Shown here: one piece after another, positions 52,338-60,909 of the stretch
Layout: each line of letters begins with the position of its first letter
How positions within the stretch are numbered: position 1 is the stretch's first letter
Assembly: GCF_000698595.1 (NCBI RefSeq)
Contig: NZ_JFHC01000028.1
Location: 33,810-97,809 of the forward strand
Length of the DNA stretch: 64,000 bases
Direction of reading: 5' to 3'
DNA from: Caballeronia glathei
GTDB taxonomy: Bacteria; Pseudomonadota; Gammaproteobacteria; Burkholderiales; Burkholderiaceae
Notes under the pieces: generated by a model
The model's database searches: none
Told to the model about the DNA's origin: nothing
The model's input: the letters and a program-made list of their open reading frames with translations, nothing else
Translations under genes and position numbers: made by a program

Positions 52338-53804
52338 ATGGCGTTCCTGAACGACCCCGACGGCAAGCGGCTTCCCATCAAGCTCGACACTGCCACGAAT
52401 GGCGAATTCGCGCCGATCCCGCTCGAGCCCGTGCATCACGAAGCGCGGCGCCGTGCACTCGACGCCGCGGGCGAAAACGCGAAACGCCTGGCACTCGACC
52501 GGCGCCGCTTTCTCGTGAGCGCCTGCGGCGCTGCGACCACGCTCCTCGGCATGAACGAGGCTTACGCGCGAAACGGCCGCACCGGCGGGTTTTTCGACGT
52601 GCCCGCCGAAGCCGCGCGCGATCTGCAACTCGCGCGCTCGACGCTCGACGGATCGGAGTTCATTTTCGACGTGCAGGGGCATTTCGTGAATCCGACCGGC
52701 GCGTGGACGAAGCGCCTGCCGCCCGGCGCAAGACCGCTGCAGATGCCGAAGACGAGCCACTGCGCGCGAGCCGCGGGCGCGGGGCAACTCGGCTACCTGC
52801 AATGCATCGGGCCCGACGAGTTCGTCAAGGACGTCTTCCTCGATTCCGACACCGACCTGATGGTGCTGTCGTTCGTGCCTTCCACGCGCGAGGACGAACC
52901 GCTCACGATGGAGGAAGCGCAGGCGACGGCCGGCATCGTCGCGCGGCTCGACGGCACGCACCGCATCTACATTCATGGCCGCGTGAATCCGAACCAGCCG
53001 GGCGATCTCGAGGGCATGGACGAACTCGCCGAGCGCTACAGGATCTCGGCGTGGAAGACGTACACGCAATGGGGGCCGAGCGGCCGGGGCTTTTTCATGG
53101 ACGACGAACCGGGCATCGCGCTGATCGAAAAGGCGCGCAAGCTCGGCGTGAAGAATATCGCGATCCACAAGGGCATTCCGTTTGGCGAGCGATCGTACGA
53201 ACACTCGACGTGCGTCGACATCGGGCGCGTGGCGAAGCGCTATCCGGATGTCAATTTCCTGATCTATCACTCGGGATTCGTGCCGGGAAGCGGCGAGGGT
53301 CCTTACGACCCGCGTCGCGCGGACGGCATCGACGCGCTCGTCACGAGCCTGCGCGAGAACGGCGTGAAACCGGGGTCGAACGTCTATGCGGAGCTCGGGT
53401 CGACGTGGCGCTTTGCGATGCGCGATCCCGACACCGCCGCCCACACGCTCGGCAAGCTGCTCAAGTCCTGCGGCGAGGCGAACGTGCTCTGGGGAACGGA
53501 CTCGATCTGGTACGGTTCGCCGCAGGACCAGATACAGGCCTTTCGCACGTTTCAGATTTCAGCCCCGCTGCGGGACAGGCACGGGTACCCGGAGATCACT
53601 CCGGCGATGCGCGCAAACATCTTCGGGCTCAATGCGCTCAGAATCTATCCGGTTCCCGCCGACGTGCTGCGCAAGTATGTGAAGAGCGACAAGATCGCGT
53701 TCGAGCGCGAGGAATATCGTGAGGAGCGGCCGGATCCGAGCTTCGTGACGCATGGGCCGAAGACGCGTCGCGAGTTTTTGAATCTCAGGGCATGGGGGGC
53801 TTGA
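52338..53804 (+). CDS. amidohydrolase 2 family protein with internal Tat-like signal
   Basis: A 488-residue metal-dependent hydrolase of the Amidohydro_2 (PF04909) TIM-barrel type: VQGHFVNPTGAW near residue 113, MDDEPGIALIEKARKLGVKNIAIHKG near 254, LIYHSGF near 310 and LWGTDSIWYG near 388. A twin-arginine-like sequence DRRRFLVSACGAATTLLGM begins at residue 54, preceded by an unusually long N-region, so export is possible via Tat. GGAGACGGTC precedes the ATG. Substrate unknown; relatives include decarboxylases and aromatic ring-opening hydrolases. Confidence 0.83.
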   Translation: MAFLNDPDGKRLPIKLDTATNGEFAPIPLEPVHHEARRRALDAAGENAKRLALDRRRFLVSACGAATTLLGMNEAYARNGRTGGFFDVPAEAARDLQLARSTLDGSEFIFDVQGHFVNPTGAWTKRLPPGARPLQMPKTSHCARAAGAGQLGYLQCIGPDEFVKDVFLDSDTDLMVLSFVPSTREDEPLTMEEAQATAGIVARLDGTHRIYIHGRVNPNQPGDLEGMDELAERYRISAWKTYTQWGPSGRGFFMDDEPGIALIEKARKLGVKNIAIHKGIPFGERSYEHSTCVDIGRVAKRYPDVNFLIYHSGFVPGSGEGPYDPRRADGIDALVTSLRENGVKPGSNVYAELGSTWRFAMRDPDTAAHTLGKLLKSCGEANVLWGTDSIWYGSPQDQIQAFRTFQISAPLRDRHGYPEITPAMRANIFGLNALRIYPVPADVLRKYVKSDKIAFEREEYREERPDPSFVTHGPKTRREFLNLRAWGA

Positions 53805-53869
53805 GGGTGCGCGGGATGGTGGGGTTGGGTTCATTGGTGATTTAACATAAGCTTAATTAGCGTAGTTTT

Positions 53870-54215
53870 GACTGTCGCAGCTTTTTAGTAATGTCCGCTT
53901 TTAGCCAAGTTGAAATGTCCTTTTTTCGCTCCATCGTAAGCTGATCGGCCGCTGGGAATCCAGCGCGGGAGGCTTCGATGGCTGCGACAGAACGGATCAC
54001 GATGACGATGCGCGAGCTGGACCGATTCAAGGTGATTGAGGACCTGGCGGACGGCAAGCTCAAGCCGTGGCGCGCGGAGCAACGACTCGAGTTGACCAGC
54101 CGACAGATCCGTCGGCTGGTCGAGCGACTGCGCGAACACGGAGCGCAAGGTCTCGTGTCGCGTCGGCGCTCGAAGCCCAGCAACAACCGATTGGACGCGG
54201 TGACCGCCGACCGGG
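53870..54215. mobile_element. insertion sequence remnant (left end plus transposase N-terminus)
   Basis: The left end contains two AATGTCC repeats (53890-53896 and 53914-53920) in AAGCTTAATTAG..TAGTAATGTCCGC..GAAATGTCC, as at the ends of ISNCY/IS1202-type elements of Burkholderia. The transposase frame follows, and recognisable IS sequence stops near 54215. The remaining ~1 kb and the right end are missing. Confidence 0.65.
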
Positions 54216-54253
54216 GGCACGTTAGATCATTCGCGAGCGTCATGCTGGTTTGA
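53978..54253 (+). pseudogene. truncated ISNCY-family transposase
   Basis: The first ~75 residues (MRELDRFKVIEDLADGKLKPWRAEQRL... LVSRRRSKPSNNRLD) match the N-terminal helix-turn-helix region of ISNCY/IS1202-group transposases, normally about 420-470 residues long. After NRLD the similarity ends and a short unrelated tail leads to a stop. The DDE catalytic domain is absent, so the protein cannot transpose. It marks the left edge of the accessory region. Confidence 0.75.
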
Positions 54254-55172
54254 CAATGACAGACCGGCAACGCACAGAATCTGTTTGCCGCCTGCCCGTT
54301 CGCTCTTTCCGCACCACATCATTCACAGCCAGCAGCGCATCTTCGATCGACGAAAGCGGTATGCGCAGGATGGGGTCGAACAGATACCGGGTGCGGACGA
54401 ACAACATGCGTGTCCGCGCCAAAGACTGAAAGACGTCGCCATTGGGACAATGCGAAAGCAACCGGATACGAAGAAAAAGCGCTAGCAAAGCGAACTGCCC
54501 TATCGAACAAGCATTCGTGCCACGCTTCTAAGGCTCATCTCTCATTGGATGTCTAACGACTTGCAGCGCTGTCATTAAACCGCTTGCTACCGAACCCAGA
54601 CACGCGCACTGCGACCGCCGAGCGACATCCTCGCCTTAGTCAAAGGCAATCGCAAACCCCTAATCTAGAACGGCAAACTCCGCTATGTGCCTTCCCACTT
54701 ATTGAATAAGCAACCCAATGATTCCGGGCCGATACAGCTATCATCGACTTGATGAGGTAAACACATGAGATTCAGATGTTGCAGGTCAGCGAAGCCCCAT
54801 TTCAGGACGAGTACGTCTGACGTCAATTGTTTTTTCAGGCGTTGACATCCGCTCGTGCCTCAATTCACTGCTTCATTGCTACGAACGTGCCTATCGACTG
54901 CAGCACATTAGAACGGGAATACCGTCCCCCGCTAAACGCAAACGTTTGCGCAAGTTGCGCAGCAGGTATTCAAGCATATTCCTTGAATATGAGAAATATT
55001 CTTAATTAACGTAAGCCGCCTGTCGCATGCGTTTTATTTTTTTAGAAGACCAAAAGTCGATTAGTATCATTAAATAAGCGCCATGCGAGAGTCACCCTGC
55101 GAAAGGATGGTTAGGTGACGCCGCAAGAGCCAGGCGCAAAGTCATAATAAAATCTTGAGAGACAAAAGAACA
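54254..55172. other. ~0.9-kb lower-GC region without clear genes
   Basis: GC falls to about one half. An 82-codon open frame on the minus strand (54240-54488; ..RTRYLFDPILRIPLSSIEDALLAVND..) looks protein-like but matches nothing I recognise, and no ribosome site precedes it. The rest, to 55070, has stops in all frames. It reads as decayed DNA next to an IS remnant, with a possible structured RNA at its right end. Confidence 0.55.
55078..55137 (+). ncRNA. candidate structured leader RNA
   Basis: GCGCC (55078-55082) pairs with GGCGC (55133-55137); inside, GTCACC (55091-55096) pairs with GGTGAC (55114-55119), enclosing CGAAAG; a GCC-GCAA-GAGCCAGGC segment completes a three-way junction. It lies 36 bases before a small ORF. 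It did not match any riboswitch class I know, including c-di-GMP and glycine types. Confidence 0.35.
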
Positions 55173-55427
55173 ATGGGCCTAACAAGTCAAACAAGCGAAC
55201 ATCTTGCGTGGGGCACAGAGGACAATGCGCTTCGGGGCGCCATCGCCGTCATCCCGGCGACGGCCACCAGATGGTTCGTTGCAAGCGAGCACGAGGCTAA
55301 ATTATCGCGGCGGGGAATCACCGTGCCGCTGCATCAAGCAGTCAGGCGCCTTGCCGGCCCCCCCGACGTGGACGTTCACCGGCTATGCACCGGCCAAGGG
55401 AAAGCCATTGCCGCGACAACGCCATGA
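55173..55427 (+). CDS. orphan hypothetical protein, coupled to the next ORF
   Basis: An 84-residue frame starting MGLTSQTSEHLAWGTED and ending at TGA that overlaps the next start as ATGA. A TTG at 55155 is an alternative start. No signal peptide, no membrane segment and no family recognised. The overlap with the downstream gene and the structured leader upstream are the only support. Confidence 0.4.
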   Translation: MGLTSQTSEHLAWGTEDNALRGAIAVIPATATRWFVASEHEAKLSRRGITVPLHQAVRRLAGPPDVDVHRLCTGQGKAIAATTP

Positions 55428-55813
55428 ACCTGAGCCGACGCAGGCAAGCCGCCGATGAAGCTCGGTGCGCAAGGCAATACCAGGTCGAACTGGCGCAGGG
55501 CGCATCGCATCTTGCCAGCATGCTGCACGCGGCTTCTATGAGAGCAGCCGTCGAGGAAACGGCGCAGCATTTTCAGCAGCGATACGGCCGGGAGGACCTT
55601 CGAGTGTTCCTCACCCTGCTCGCTCGGCAGGTCGAACGGCGCGGACAAGCAGAGGCTCTTACAGTGCTCCACGATTTCATCGGGCAGCTCGACTCGAACC
55701 AATTCGAAACGCCTTTCGTCGGGTCATCGCGCACGGACGCTGCCGATTCCGCCGCACCCGACGGCAGCTCTCAAGGAGCTACGGGCAACGTTCGCCGACG
55801 CAGGCGTCCTTGA
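55424..55813 (+). CDS. orphan hypothetical protein, mostly helical
   Basis: A 129-residue frame starting MNLSRRRQAADEAR at an ATGA overlap. The central part is rich in Ala/Gln/Glu and helical (LASMLHAASMRAAVEETAQHF, FLTLLARQVERRGQAEALTVLHDFIGQL), followed by a Ser/Asp/Gly-rich and finally an RRRRR tail. It is soluble. Not recognised; the base composition is closer to the chromosome than the region to its left. Confidence 0.5.
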   Translation: MNLSRRRQAADEARCARQYQVELAQGASHLASMLHAASMRAAVEETAQHFQQRYGREDLRVFLTLLARQVERRGQAEALTVLHDFIGQLDSNQFETPFVGSSRTDAADSAAPDGSSQGATGNVRRRRRP

Positions 55814-56001
55814 GGGGCGTCGGGATACTTAGGAAGCTTTTAGTCGTTACCGGCAGTTGGCACTAGAACCATTCGCAGGGCGTTCATTGGAGCATCACCT
55901 CAAGTCGCATGAGTTCAAATAGTCCGCGATTGCCAGTGGTTTCGCGCGGCATAGTTTCGAAAGCGATTGTTTATTCACCATGGTGGAGACAGGAGAAAAG
56001 C

Positions 56002-56742
56002 ATGAGCAAGCGAATTGCGTACGTAACGGGTGGTATGGGCGGCATCGGAACCGCAATCTGTCAGCGCCTTCATGAGGACGGTCTCACGGTCGTGGCAGGT
56101 TGCGGACCGAATTCGCCGCGCCGCGAGAAATGGTTGTCCGACCAAACCGAACTGGGATTTCACTTCATTGCCTCCGAGGGCAATGTTGGCGACTGGAAAT
56201 CGACCGTGGCGGCGTTCGACAGGGTGAAAAAGGACGTCGGTGAGATTGATGTACTGGTGAACAACGCCGGCATCACGCGCGATGGCGTCTTTCGCAAAAT
56301 GACGCTGGAGAACTGGAATGCCGTGATTGATACGAACCTGACAAGCCTTTTCAACGTCACCAAGCAAGTCATTGAGGGGATGGTCTCGAGGGGCTGGGGG
56401 CGCATCATCAACATCTCGTCGGTCAATGGGCAGAAAGGCCAATTCGGGCAGACCAACTACTCGACCGCCAAGGCCGGCATCCACGGCTTCACGATGTCGC
56501 TCGCGCAGGAAGTGGCGGCAAAGGGTGTCACCGTCAATACCGTCTCACCCGGGTATATCGGTACGGACATGGTCCGCGCTGTCAAGCCCGAGATGCTGGA
56601 GGCCATCGTTGCAGGCATTCCGGTGCGTCGCCTCGGCGAACCCTCGGAGATAGCATCGATTGTCTCGTGGATTGCCAGTAACGAGGCCGCCTTTGCGACG
56701 GGCGCGGACTTCTCGCTCAACGGTGGATTGCACATGGGGTGA
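56002..56742 (+). CDS. phaB: acetoacetyl-CoA reductase
   Basis: A 246-residue SDR with the canonical PhaB sequence pattern: RIAYVTGGMGGIGTAICQRL at the N-terminus, GPNSPRREKW, FIASEGNVGDW, NNAGITRD, the catalytic NYSTAK, and the C-terminal TGADFSLNGGLHMG. NADPH-dependent reduction of acetoacetyl-CoA gives (R)-3-hydroxybutyryl-CoA for PHB synthesis. AGGAGAAAAG precedes the ATG, which gives the exact family length; the open frame extends back to 55909. It lies in the accessory block without phaC, phaA or phasin genes. Confidence 0.92.
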   Translation: MSKRIAYVTGGMGGIGTAICQRLHEDGLTVVAGCGPNSPRREKWLSDQTELGFHFIASEGNVGDWKSTVAAFDRVKKDVGEIDVLVNNAGITRDGVFRKMTLENWNAVIDTNLTSLFNVTKQVIEGMVSRGWGRIINISSVNGQKGQFGQTNYSTAKAGIHGFTMSLAQEVAAKGVTVNTVSPGYIGTDMVRAVKPEMLEAIVAGIPVRRLGEPSEIASIVSWIASNEAAFATGADFSLNGGLHMG

Positions 56743-56811
56743 CGCGGCTTTCGCGCGACAGGCAGCGAAGACGCGACATTCTCGTACCGATATCAGCGAT
56801 GGAGGGCGCAA

Positions 56812-57102
56812 ATGCATCGAACATACAACTACAAAGACTTCACCGTCGATGTGGATGCCGAGCCGGTTGATGGAACACGAAGGGGACACGCTTATGTCAC
56901 ACCGGGCGGATACGTGGCCGTTGTCAATATCTCCCGGGGCGCGGGTCCTGCAGCAGCTGCTCCGCTCCGGTTCGGTGAATCAACCAGTCGTCCATTTGGG
57001 ACGTCTGCTGAAGCGTTGATGCGCGGCTATTCAGCCGCACAACGCATCATTGACGGCTTCGGCGCCAATAGCACGTCGATGCCCCTCAACGGAAAGGCCT
57101 GA
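56812..57102 (+). CDS. small conserved protein of the Y-K-x-F family (second copy)
   Basis: A 96-residue soluble protein, MHRTYNYKDFTVDVDAEPV.., with a central ISRG and a C-terminal helix ALMRGYSAAQRIIDG. The spacing of Y-K-x-F, ISR, F and the A-x3-G-x3-A-x2-IID helix equals that of the 93-residue protein at 16.9 kb. It is 69 bp downstream of phaB on the same strand, with GGAGG before the ATG, and is likely co-transcribed. Function unknown. Confidence 0.75.
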   Translation: MHRTYNYKDFTVDVDAEPVDGTRRGHAYVTPGGYVAVVNISRGAGPAAAAPLRFGESTSRPFGTSAEALMRGYSAAQRIIDGFGANSTSMPLNGKA

Positions 57103-57272
57103 GTGCGCACAGCCGACCCTTGACGCGCACGATGTAGCCAGACTTTTCAATTAGCCCGGCACTGCCGCTCACGCCATGCAACGCGCGGGACAACGTCCCC
57201 ACGGTGCTCGGCGTGAGCGACATCCGTTGCGTATTGTGCGTTCGCCTCCCAAACGAAAAGGGCGAACAGGAT

Positions 57273-57773
57273 CTAGAACCGGCGCCGGCTGGGATCGTAT
57301 TTCGGGTCCGGCATCTTCTGCGTCTGCCGCAAGACGCCCTGGTCGTCGAAGAAGAAGTTGAAGATCATGTGGTCGATGTTGTTCTCCATATAGCGGTATG
57401 ACCACACCTGTCTGTCCATGCGCTTGAAGTAAGCTGTCTCGAAGGGCTTGCCGAAGTTCGCGAGCACGTCATTGCGCGTCCACTTCCCAACTTCGGCACG
57501 ATAGAACTCGGTGTCTTGCAACACCTGGCGCACGCTCACCACTTTGCCAGACGAGTCAACGTCCGCTGCGGTCGTCGTCGAACCCATGGGCTGAGTTGGC
57601 CACATCAGGCGCTTGCCGCCATTGGGCAAGTCGTAGGTTTCGCGCGGGGGGCCGAGGCGCGCGATGAGCGCAGACTCGTTCTCGCCCGGCGCGACCTGCT
57701 GATGCGGCTGCGCACAAGCGAGAAGCGCGAGCGCCCCGGATGAAACCAGCATGCTTGCGAATCGAATTGACAT
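57273..57773 (-). CDS. SmpA/OmlA-like lipoprotein
   Basis: A 166-residue lipoprotein: the signal peptide ends in LLAC (Cys20), and the mature part contains a BamE/SmpA-like region: LIARLGPPRETYDLPNGGKRLMWPTQPMG near 38-65 and VGKWTRNDVLANFGKPFETAYF near 97-118, each with the xxLGxPxxxx turn of that fold. C-terminal QTQKMPDPKYDP closes it. Probably outer-membrane, inner face. It is not the main bamE, given the length and double domain. Confidence 0.8.
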   Translation of the reverse strand: MSIRFASMLVSSGALALLACAQPHQQVAPGENESALIARLGPPRETYDLPNGGKRLMWPTQPMGSTTTAADVDSSGKVVSVRQVLQDTEFYRAEVGKWTRNDVLANFGKPFETAYFKRMDRQVWSYRYMENNIDHMIFNFFFDDQGVLRQTQKMPDPKYDPSRRRF

Positions 57774-57875
57774 GACGGCGTAGTGTGCCCTGCCCCTCGC
57801 TAGCAATTCAAAGACAGCTGACTCATCTCCGAAAGGCGAAGTGGAGGAATATCAGCCACCAATGCGGCTTGAATG

Positions 57876-58475
57876 CTATTGAACATTCGCCCCAGGCCGT
57901 GTCACCCGCACCGCTACCGCACCAACGTATTCGGCCCGGATGTCATCCCCCACTTTCAATTGCTCCAGAGGGACGTCGGAAGCAACCTGCAGTGTCACGG
58001 TATGCCTGGGTCCTCGCAGCGTCACTTGCCGTTTCTTCAGGTCGATTTTCTGCACGGTTGCGACAACCTTGATGTGACGCGCTGACGCCGCTGTACCGCC
58101 AGACGCTGGCACGGTCACGTCCGACTCGACCCGCGAGCGAATACCTTTCGAACTTACTTTTTCAGCCGATACAAGCACTTCACCCTTGTAGGCGACGTGA
58201 ATCATGTCGCCAACCTTTAATTTACTCACGTCCCCGGCGGCTGGATCGACTTCCACTTCGGCAAGATTGCCCCGCGGACCGCGCAGGGTGACCAAGTGCT
58301 TGCTGGCGTCAATCCTTTCTACGCGCCCGGTCATTTCCACGACGACGTCTATGGCAGCCGCGCTTGACTCGCTCGAGGGCACCTGCGCTACGCAATTTGC
58401 GCCGTGAGCCATCAGTAACGCCAAAGCCAATACAGGCGTGAGCAATCGACGTGAATAACGAATTTTCAAATGCAT
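57876..58475 (-). CDS. exported two-repeat protein of unknown function (copy 1)
   Basis: A 199-residue protein with a signal peptide (cleavage near CVAQ, residue 30) and two similar ~55-residue modules, each reading V.RID..K..VTLRGPRG..AEVEV......LKVGD.I.V.Y. The modules resemble small beta-barrels of the OB/SH3 kind. A paralogue with the same two-module layout is at 62.4 kb. Probably periplasmic. No enzymatic motif. Such proteins are frequent next to SYLF and DUF3300 genes in this group. Confidence 0.75.
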   Translation of the reverse strand: MHLKIRYSRRLLTPVLALALLMAHGANCVAQVPSSESSAAAIDVVVEMTGRVERIDASKHLVTLRGPRGNLAEVEVDPAAGDVSKLKVGDMIHVAYKGEVLVSAEKVSSKGIRSRVESDVTVPASGGTAASARHIKVVATVQKIDLKKRQVTLRGPRHTVTLQVASDVPLEQLKVGDDIRAEYVGAVAVRVTRPGANVQ

Positions 58476-58969
58476 GGCCGGCTCCCTTGCAGCAACGGCG
58501 ACCGCGAAAAACCAACCTGCCGGTCACGCTCGAGGATGTTGCGATTCGGAACGGATCAATACGTAAATCCCTTTGGAAGATATGCGACGCCCACGCAGAT
58601 TGCAAGCGTCAGTAGACGTGGGCGCACTTGTTCAGACAGTCTTCCCGCGATCCAACGTGGAGGTTACTGGACGCGGCACTCCCGTTTGGGTCGCAGCGAG
58701 CATCGCGATACGTCAAGCCAGGTTCAGCAGGCTGATTGGTCGACACCGACCAGGAGTTGGGACAGCCCCTGACAGATACGATCACGCGACCTATCCTTGA
58801 TAGGGAGCGGCCCCAACGGATGCACGGATAGGACGTTTTCCGAGATCTTTCCCTTGCAGACAGAGCATGCCGTTACCGCGGCATTTCACCACCCGTGCGC
58901 CGCGCACCAGGCGCTGACCGTCCGTCAACGATCAATTCGCCGCCTGGCAAAACGAACAGGGGAATGGCC
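58476..58969. other. 494-bp divergent intergenic region
   Basis: Between the two-repeat protein gene (-) and the DUF3300 gene (+). No gene supported; GGTCGACACCGACC at 58738-58751 is a short inverted repeat. No strong promoter could be picked by eye. Confidence 0.45.
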
Positions 58970-60589
58970 ATGACGATATGGATCGCACGACTGTTGAGTG
59001 CCAGCCTCGTCGTCGGCTTGCTGGCGGGCTGTCAAAAACAACAGGATCAGCAGCCTCAGGCTCAGACTCCTCCAGCCTCAGCGGTCGCCCAGGCCTCGGT
59101 CCCAGCATCAACAGCAGCACCCGCGCTACCGCCGCTCCCCGCCTCTGCAGCGCCAGCTCCGGCATCGGGAGCCCAGCCCCAGGCCCAGCAATACCCACCT
59201 GAGGAACTCGAGGCGCTGGTTGCGCCGATCGCACTCTATCCCGATTCACTGCTGTCTCAGGTTCTCATGGCGTCGACGTATCCGCTCGAAGTCGTGCATG
59301 CCGCACGCTGGGTCAAGGAGCATCGGGACCTGAAGGGCGACGCTGCAGTGAGAGCGGTACAAGACCAGCCGTGGGACGTGAGCGTCAAGTCGCTGGTTGC
59401 GTTTCCTCAGGTGCTGCAACCCATGAACGACAAGCTCGACTGGACCCAGCGGCTCGGGGATGCATTCCTTGCGCAGGAAAAGGATGTGCTTGCCGCCGTG
59501 CAGAGATTGAGGGTCCGCGCGCAACAAGCTGGAAACCTGACAACGAACGCTCAACAGAAGGTGATTGTCGAAGCGCCGCCGGCCGTGAGCCAAGGGGGAC
59601 AGCCGCCTCAAGGCGGACAAGCCGTGCAGGCACCCCAAAGCATCGTGCGAATCGAACCGGCTGACCCGCAGGTCATCTACGTACCCTCCTACAATCCAAC
59701 GGTCGTTTATGGCGGCTGGAGCGCCCCGGCCTACCCGCCGACGTACTGGCCGCCTTATCCGGCGTACTACCCAGGAGCCGCCCTCGCGAGCGGATTCGCG
59801 TGGGGCCTCGGTATCGCGGCGGCAGGCGCGATCTTCGGCAATTGCAACTGGAACCGCGGCGACGTCAACATCAACGTCAACAGGGCCACGAACATCGACC
59901 GCAACTTCGACCGCACCAAGGTGGAGGGCGGCAAGTGGCAGCATGACGCGCGGCACCGTCAGGGCGTTGCCTACCGCGACAATGCAACACGCGACAGATA
60001 CTCGCGAGGGACGCAGGGCGCCGAGGCGGCGCGGAGCGACTATCGCGGACGCACCGGCGCCGCTCCCGAGCGCACCAGCGCGGCCAATCGCGCCGCGACT
60101 GGCAATCAGGGCGTCGATAACCGCACCAGACGCACAAATAACGCGAATGTCGCCAAGGGCGCCGGCGGCACGAATAAAGCGGGTCCCGGCAATCGGGCCA
60201 GCACGTCTGAGCGTGGCGGTGCAGCAGGCAATCGCGCACAAACGGCCAACCGCAACCCCGAAGCCGGCAATCGTTCCCGCGCGTCCAACCAGAGCGTCAC
60301 GACAGGAAATCGCGGCCAGGCATCCGATCGAAGCGCCGCAACGGCCAATCGTACCCAAACCTCCACTCGTGGCAGTGCAACTGGCGCCCAGGCCGGAGGC
60401 AGAGGCGCAGGCGGAGGCTACTCGGGTGATGGGCGCGACACGGCATTCCAGGGCGTCGGCGCAGGCGCGGCGTCGCAGCACGACTACAATCGCGGACGTG
60501 CGAGCGCGCAGTCCTCGGGATATAGCCGTGCGGGCGGTGAAGGGGCACGCGGCGGTGGCGGCGCCCGAGGCGGCGGTGGCCGGCGTTAG
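58970..60589 (+). CDS. DUF3300 lipoprotein with long repetitive C-terminal tail
   Basis: A 539-residue exported lipoprotein: lipobox LAGC (Cys21), a Gln/Pro/Ala-rich linker (22-85), then the DUF3300 domain (EELEALVAPIALYPDSLLSQVLMASTYPLEVVHAARWV ... RIEPADPQVIYVPSYNPTVVYG, about 87-265). A hydrophobic glycine-alanine stretch (ALASGFAWGLGIAAAGAIFG) follows and then ~240 residues of low-complexity sequence with recurring (A/G)NR.QT..R units ending in Gly/Arg. DUF3300 genes usually sit beside a DUF2950 gene; none is present here. AGGGGA precedes the ATG. Role unknown, envelope-associated. Confidence 0.88.
   Translation: MTIWIARLLSASLVVGLLAGCQKQQDQQPQAQTPPASAVAQASVPASTAAPALPPLPASAAPAPASGAQPQAQQYPPEELEALVAPIALYPDSLLSQVLMASTYPLEVVHAARWVKEHRDLKGDAAVRAVQDQPWDVSVKSLVAFPQVLQPMNDKLDWTQRLGDAFLAQEKDVLAAVQRLRVRAQQAGNLTTNAQQKVIVEAPPAVSQGGQPPQGGQAVQAPQSIVRIEPADPQVIYVPSYNPTVVYGGWSAPAYPPTYWPPYPAYYPGAALASGFAWGLGIAAAGAIFGNCNWNRGDVNINVNRATNIDRNFDRTKVEGGKWQHDARHRQGVAYRDNATRDRYSRGTQGAEAARSDYRGRTGAAPERTSAANRAATGNQGVDNRTRRTNNANVAKGAGGTNKAGPGNRASTSERGGAAGNRAQTANRNPEAGNRSRASNQSVTTGNRGQASDRSAATANRTQTSTRGSATGAQAGGRGAGGGYSGDGRDTAFQGVGAGAASQHDYNRGRASAQSSGYSRAGGEGARGGGGARGGGGRR
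60050..60420 (+). repeat. degenerate repeats coding (A/G)NRxQTxxR in the DUF3300 tail
   Basis: Units of about 15 codons (for example at 60225, 60260, 60300, 60340) encode variants of GNRAQTANR / GNRGQASDR / ANRTQTSTR. They belong to the disordered, basic tail of the protein and have diverged at the DNA level. Confidence 0.6.
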
Positions 60590-60909
60590 GGAGAGCGACC
60601 ATGCAAAGACTTCCGCGTATCAAGCTCGCCCCTCGCTGGGTCAGGAGCCAGGAAAACACTCACTGAAGATTCAAGGAAGGCTGAAGACTTCCGGGGCAGG
60701 TCTTCATTCAGGTTGAAGATGCGATCGTTCGCTTTCGTCTTGCCTTGCGTGGCGTGCATGCTTCGGCTGAGGCCAGGCGACCTGTTGGAACCGGTTGCGT
60801 TTATCTGGGCATTTCATGTGAGGTGCGAAGCCACGCTCGCCCCTGAAACACCGGGAACGCCACCGGCTGCAACCAGCGTCCTGCGACTTGAACACCCGCC
60901 CACGAGCGC
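60590..60909. other. 320-bp convergent intergenic region
   Basis: Between the DUF3300 gene (+) and the beta-barrel gene (-). GAAGAC-N11-GTCTTC at 60683-60705 can form a small stem. No DUF2950 or other gene is present. Confidence 0.5.

Noticed and set aside
55078..55137. Possible c-di-GMP (GEMM) or glycine riboswitch
   Set aside because: CGAAAG and GCAAAG loops are reminiscent, but the conserved joining sequences of these classes are missing; kept only as an unnamed structured RNA.
55105..55190. GTTAGGT ... GCCTAAC resembling integron attC core sites
   Set aside because: The two cores are in the wrong order for an attC site, and there is no integrase or cassette array.
55852..55875. Sigma-54 promoter (TTGGCAC..) before phaB
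   Set aside because: The GG to GC distance is 14 bases, not 10, so the spacing excludes a functional site.
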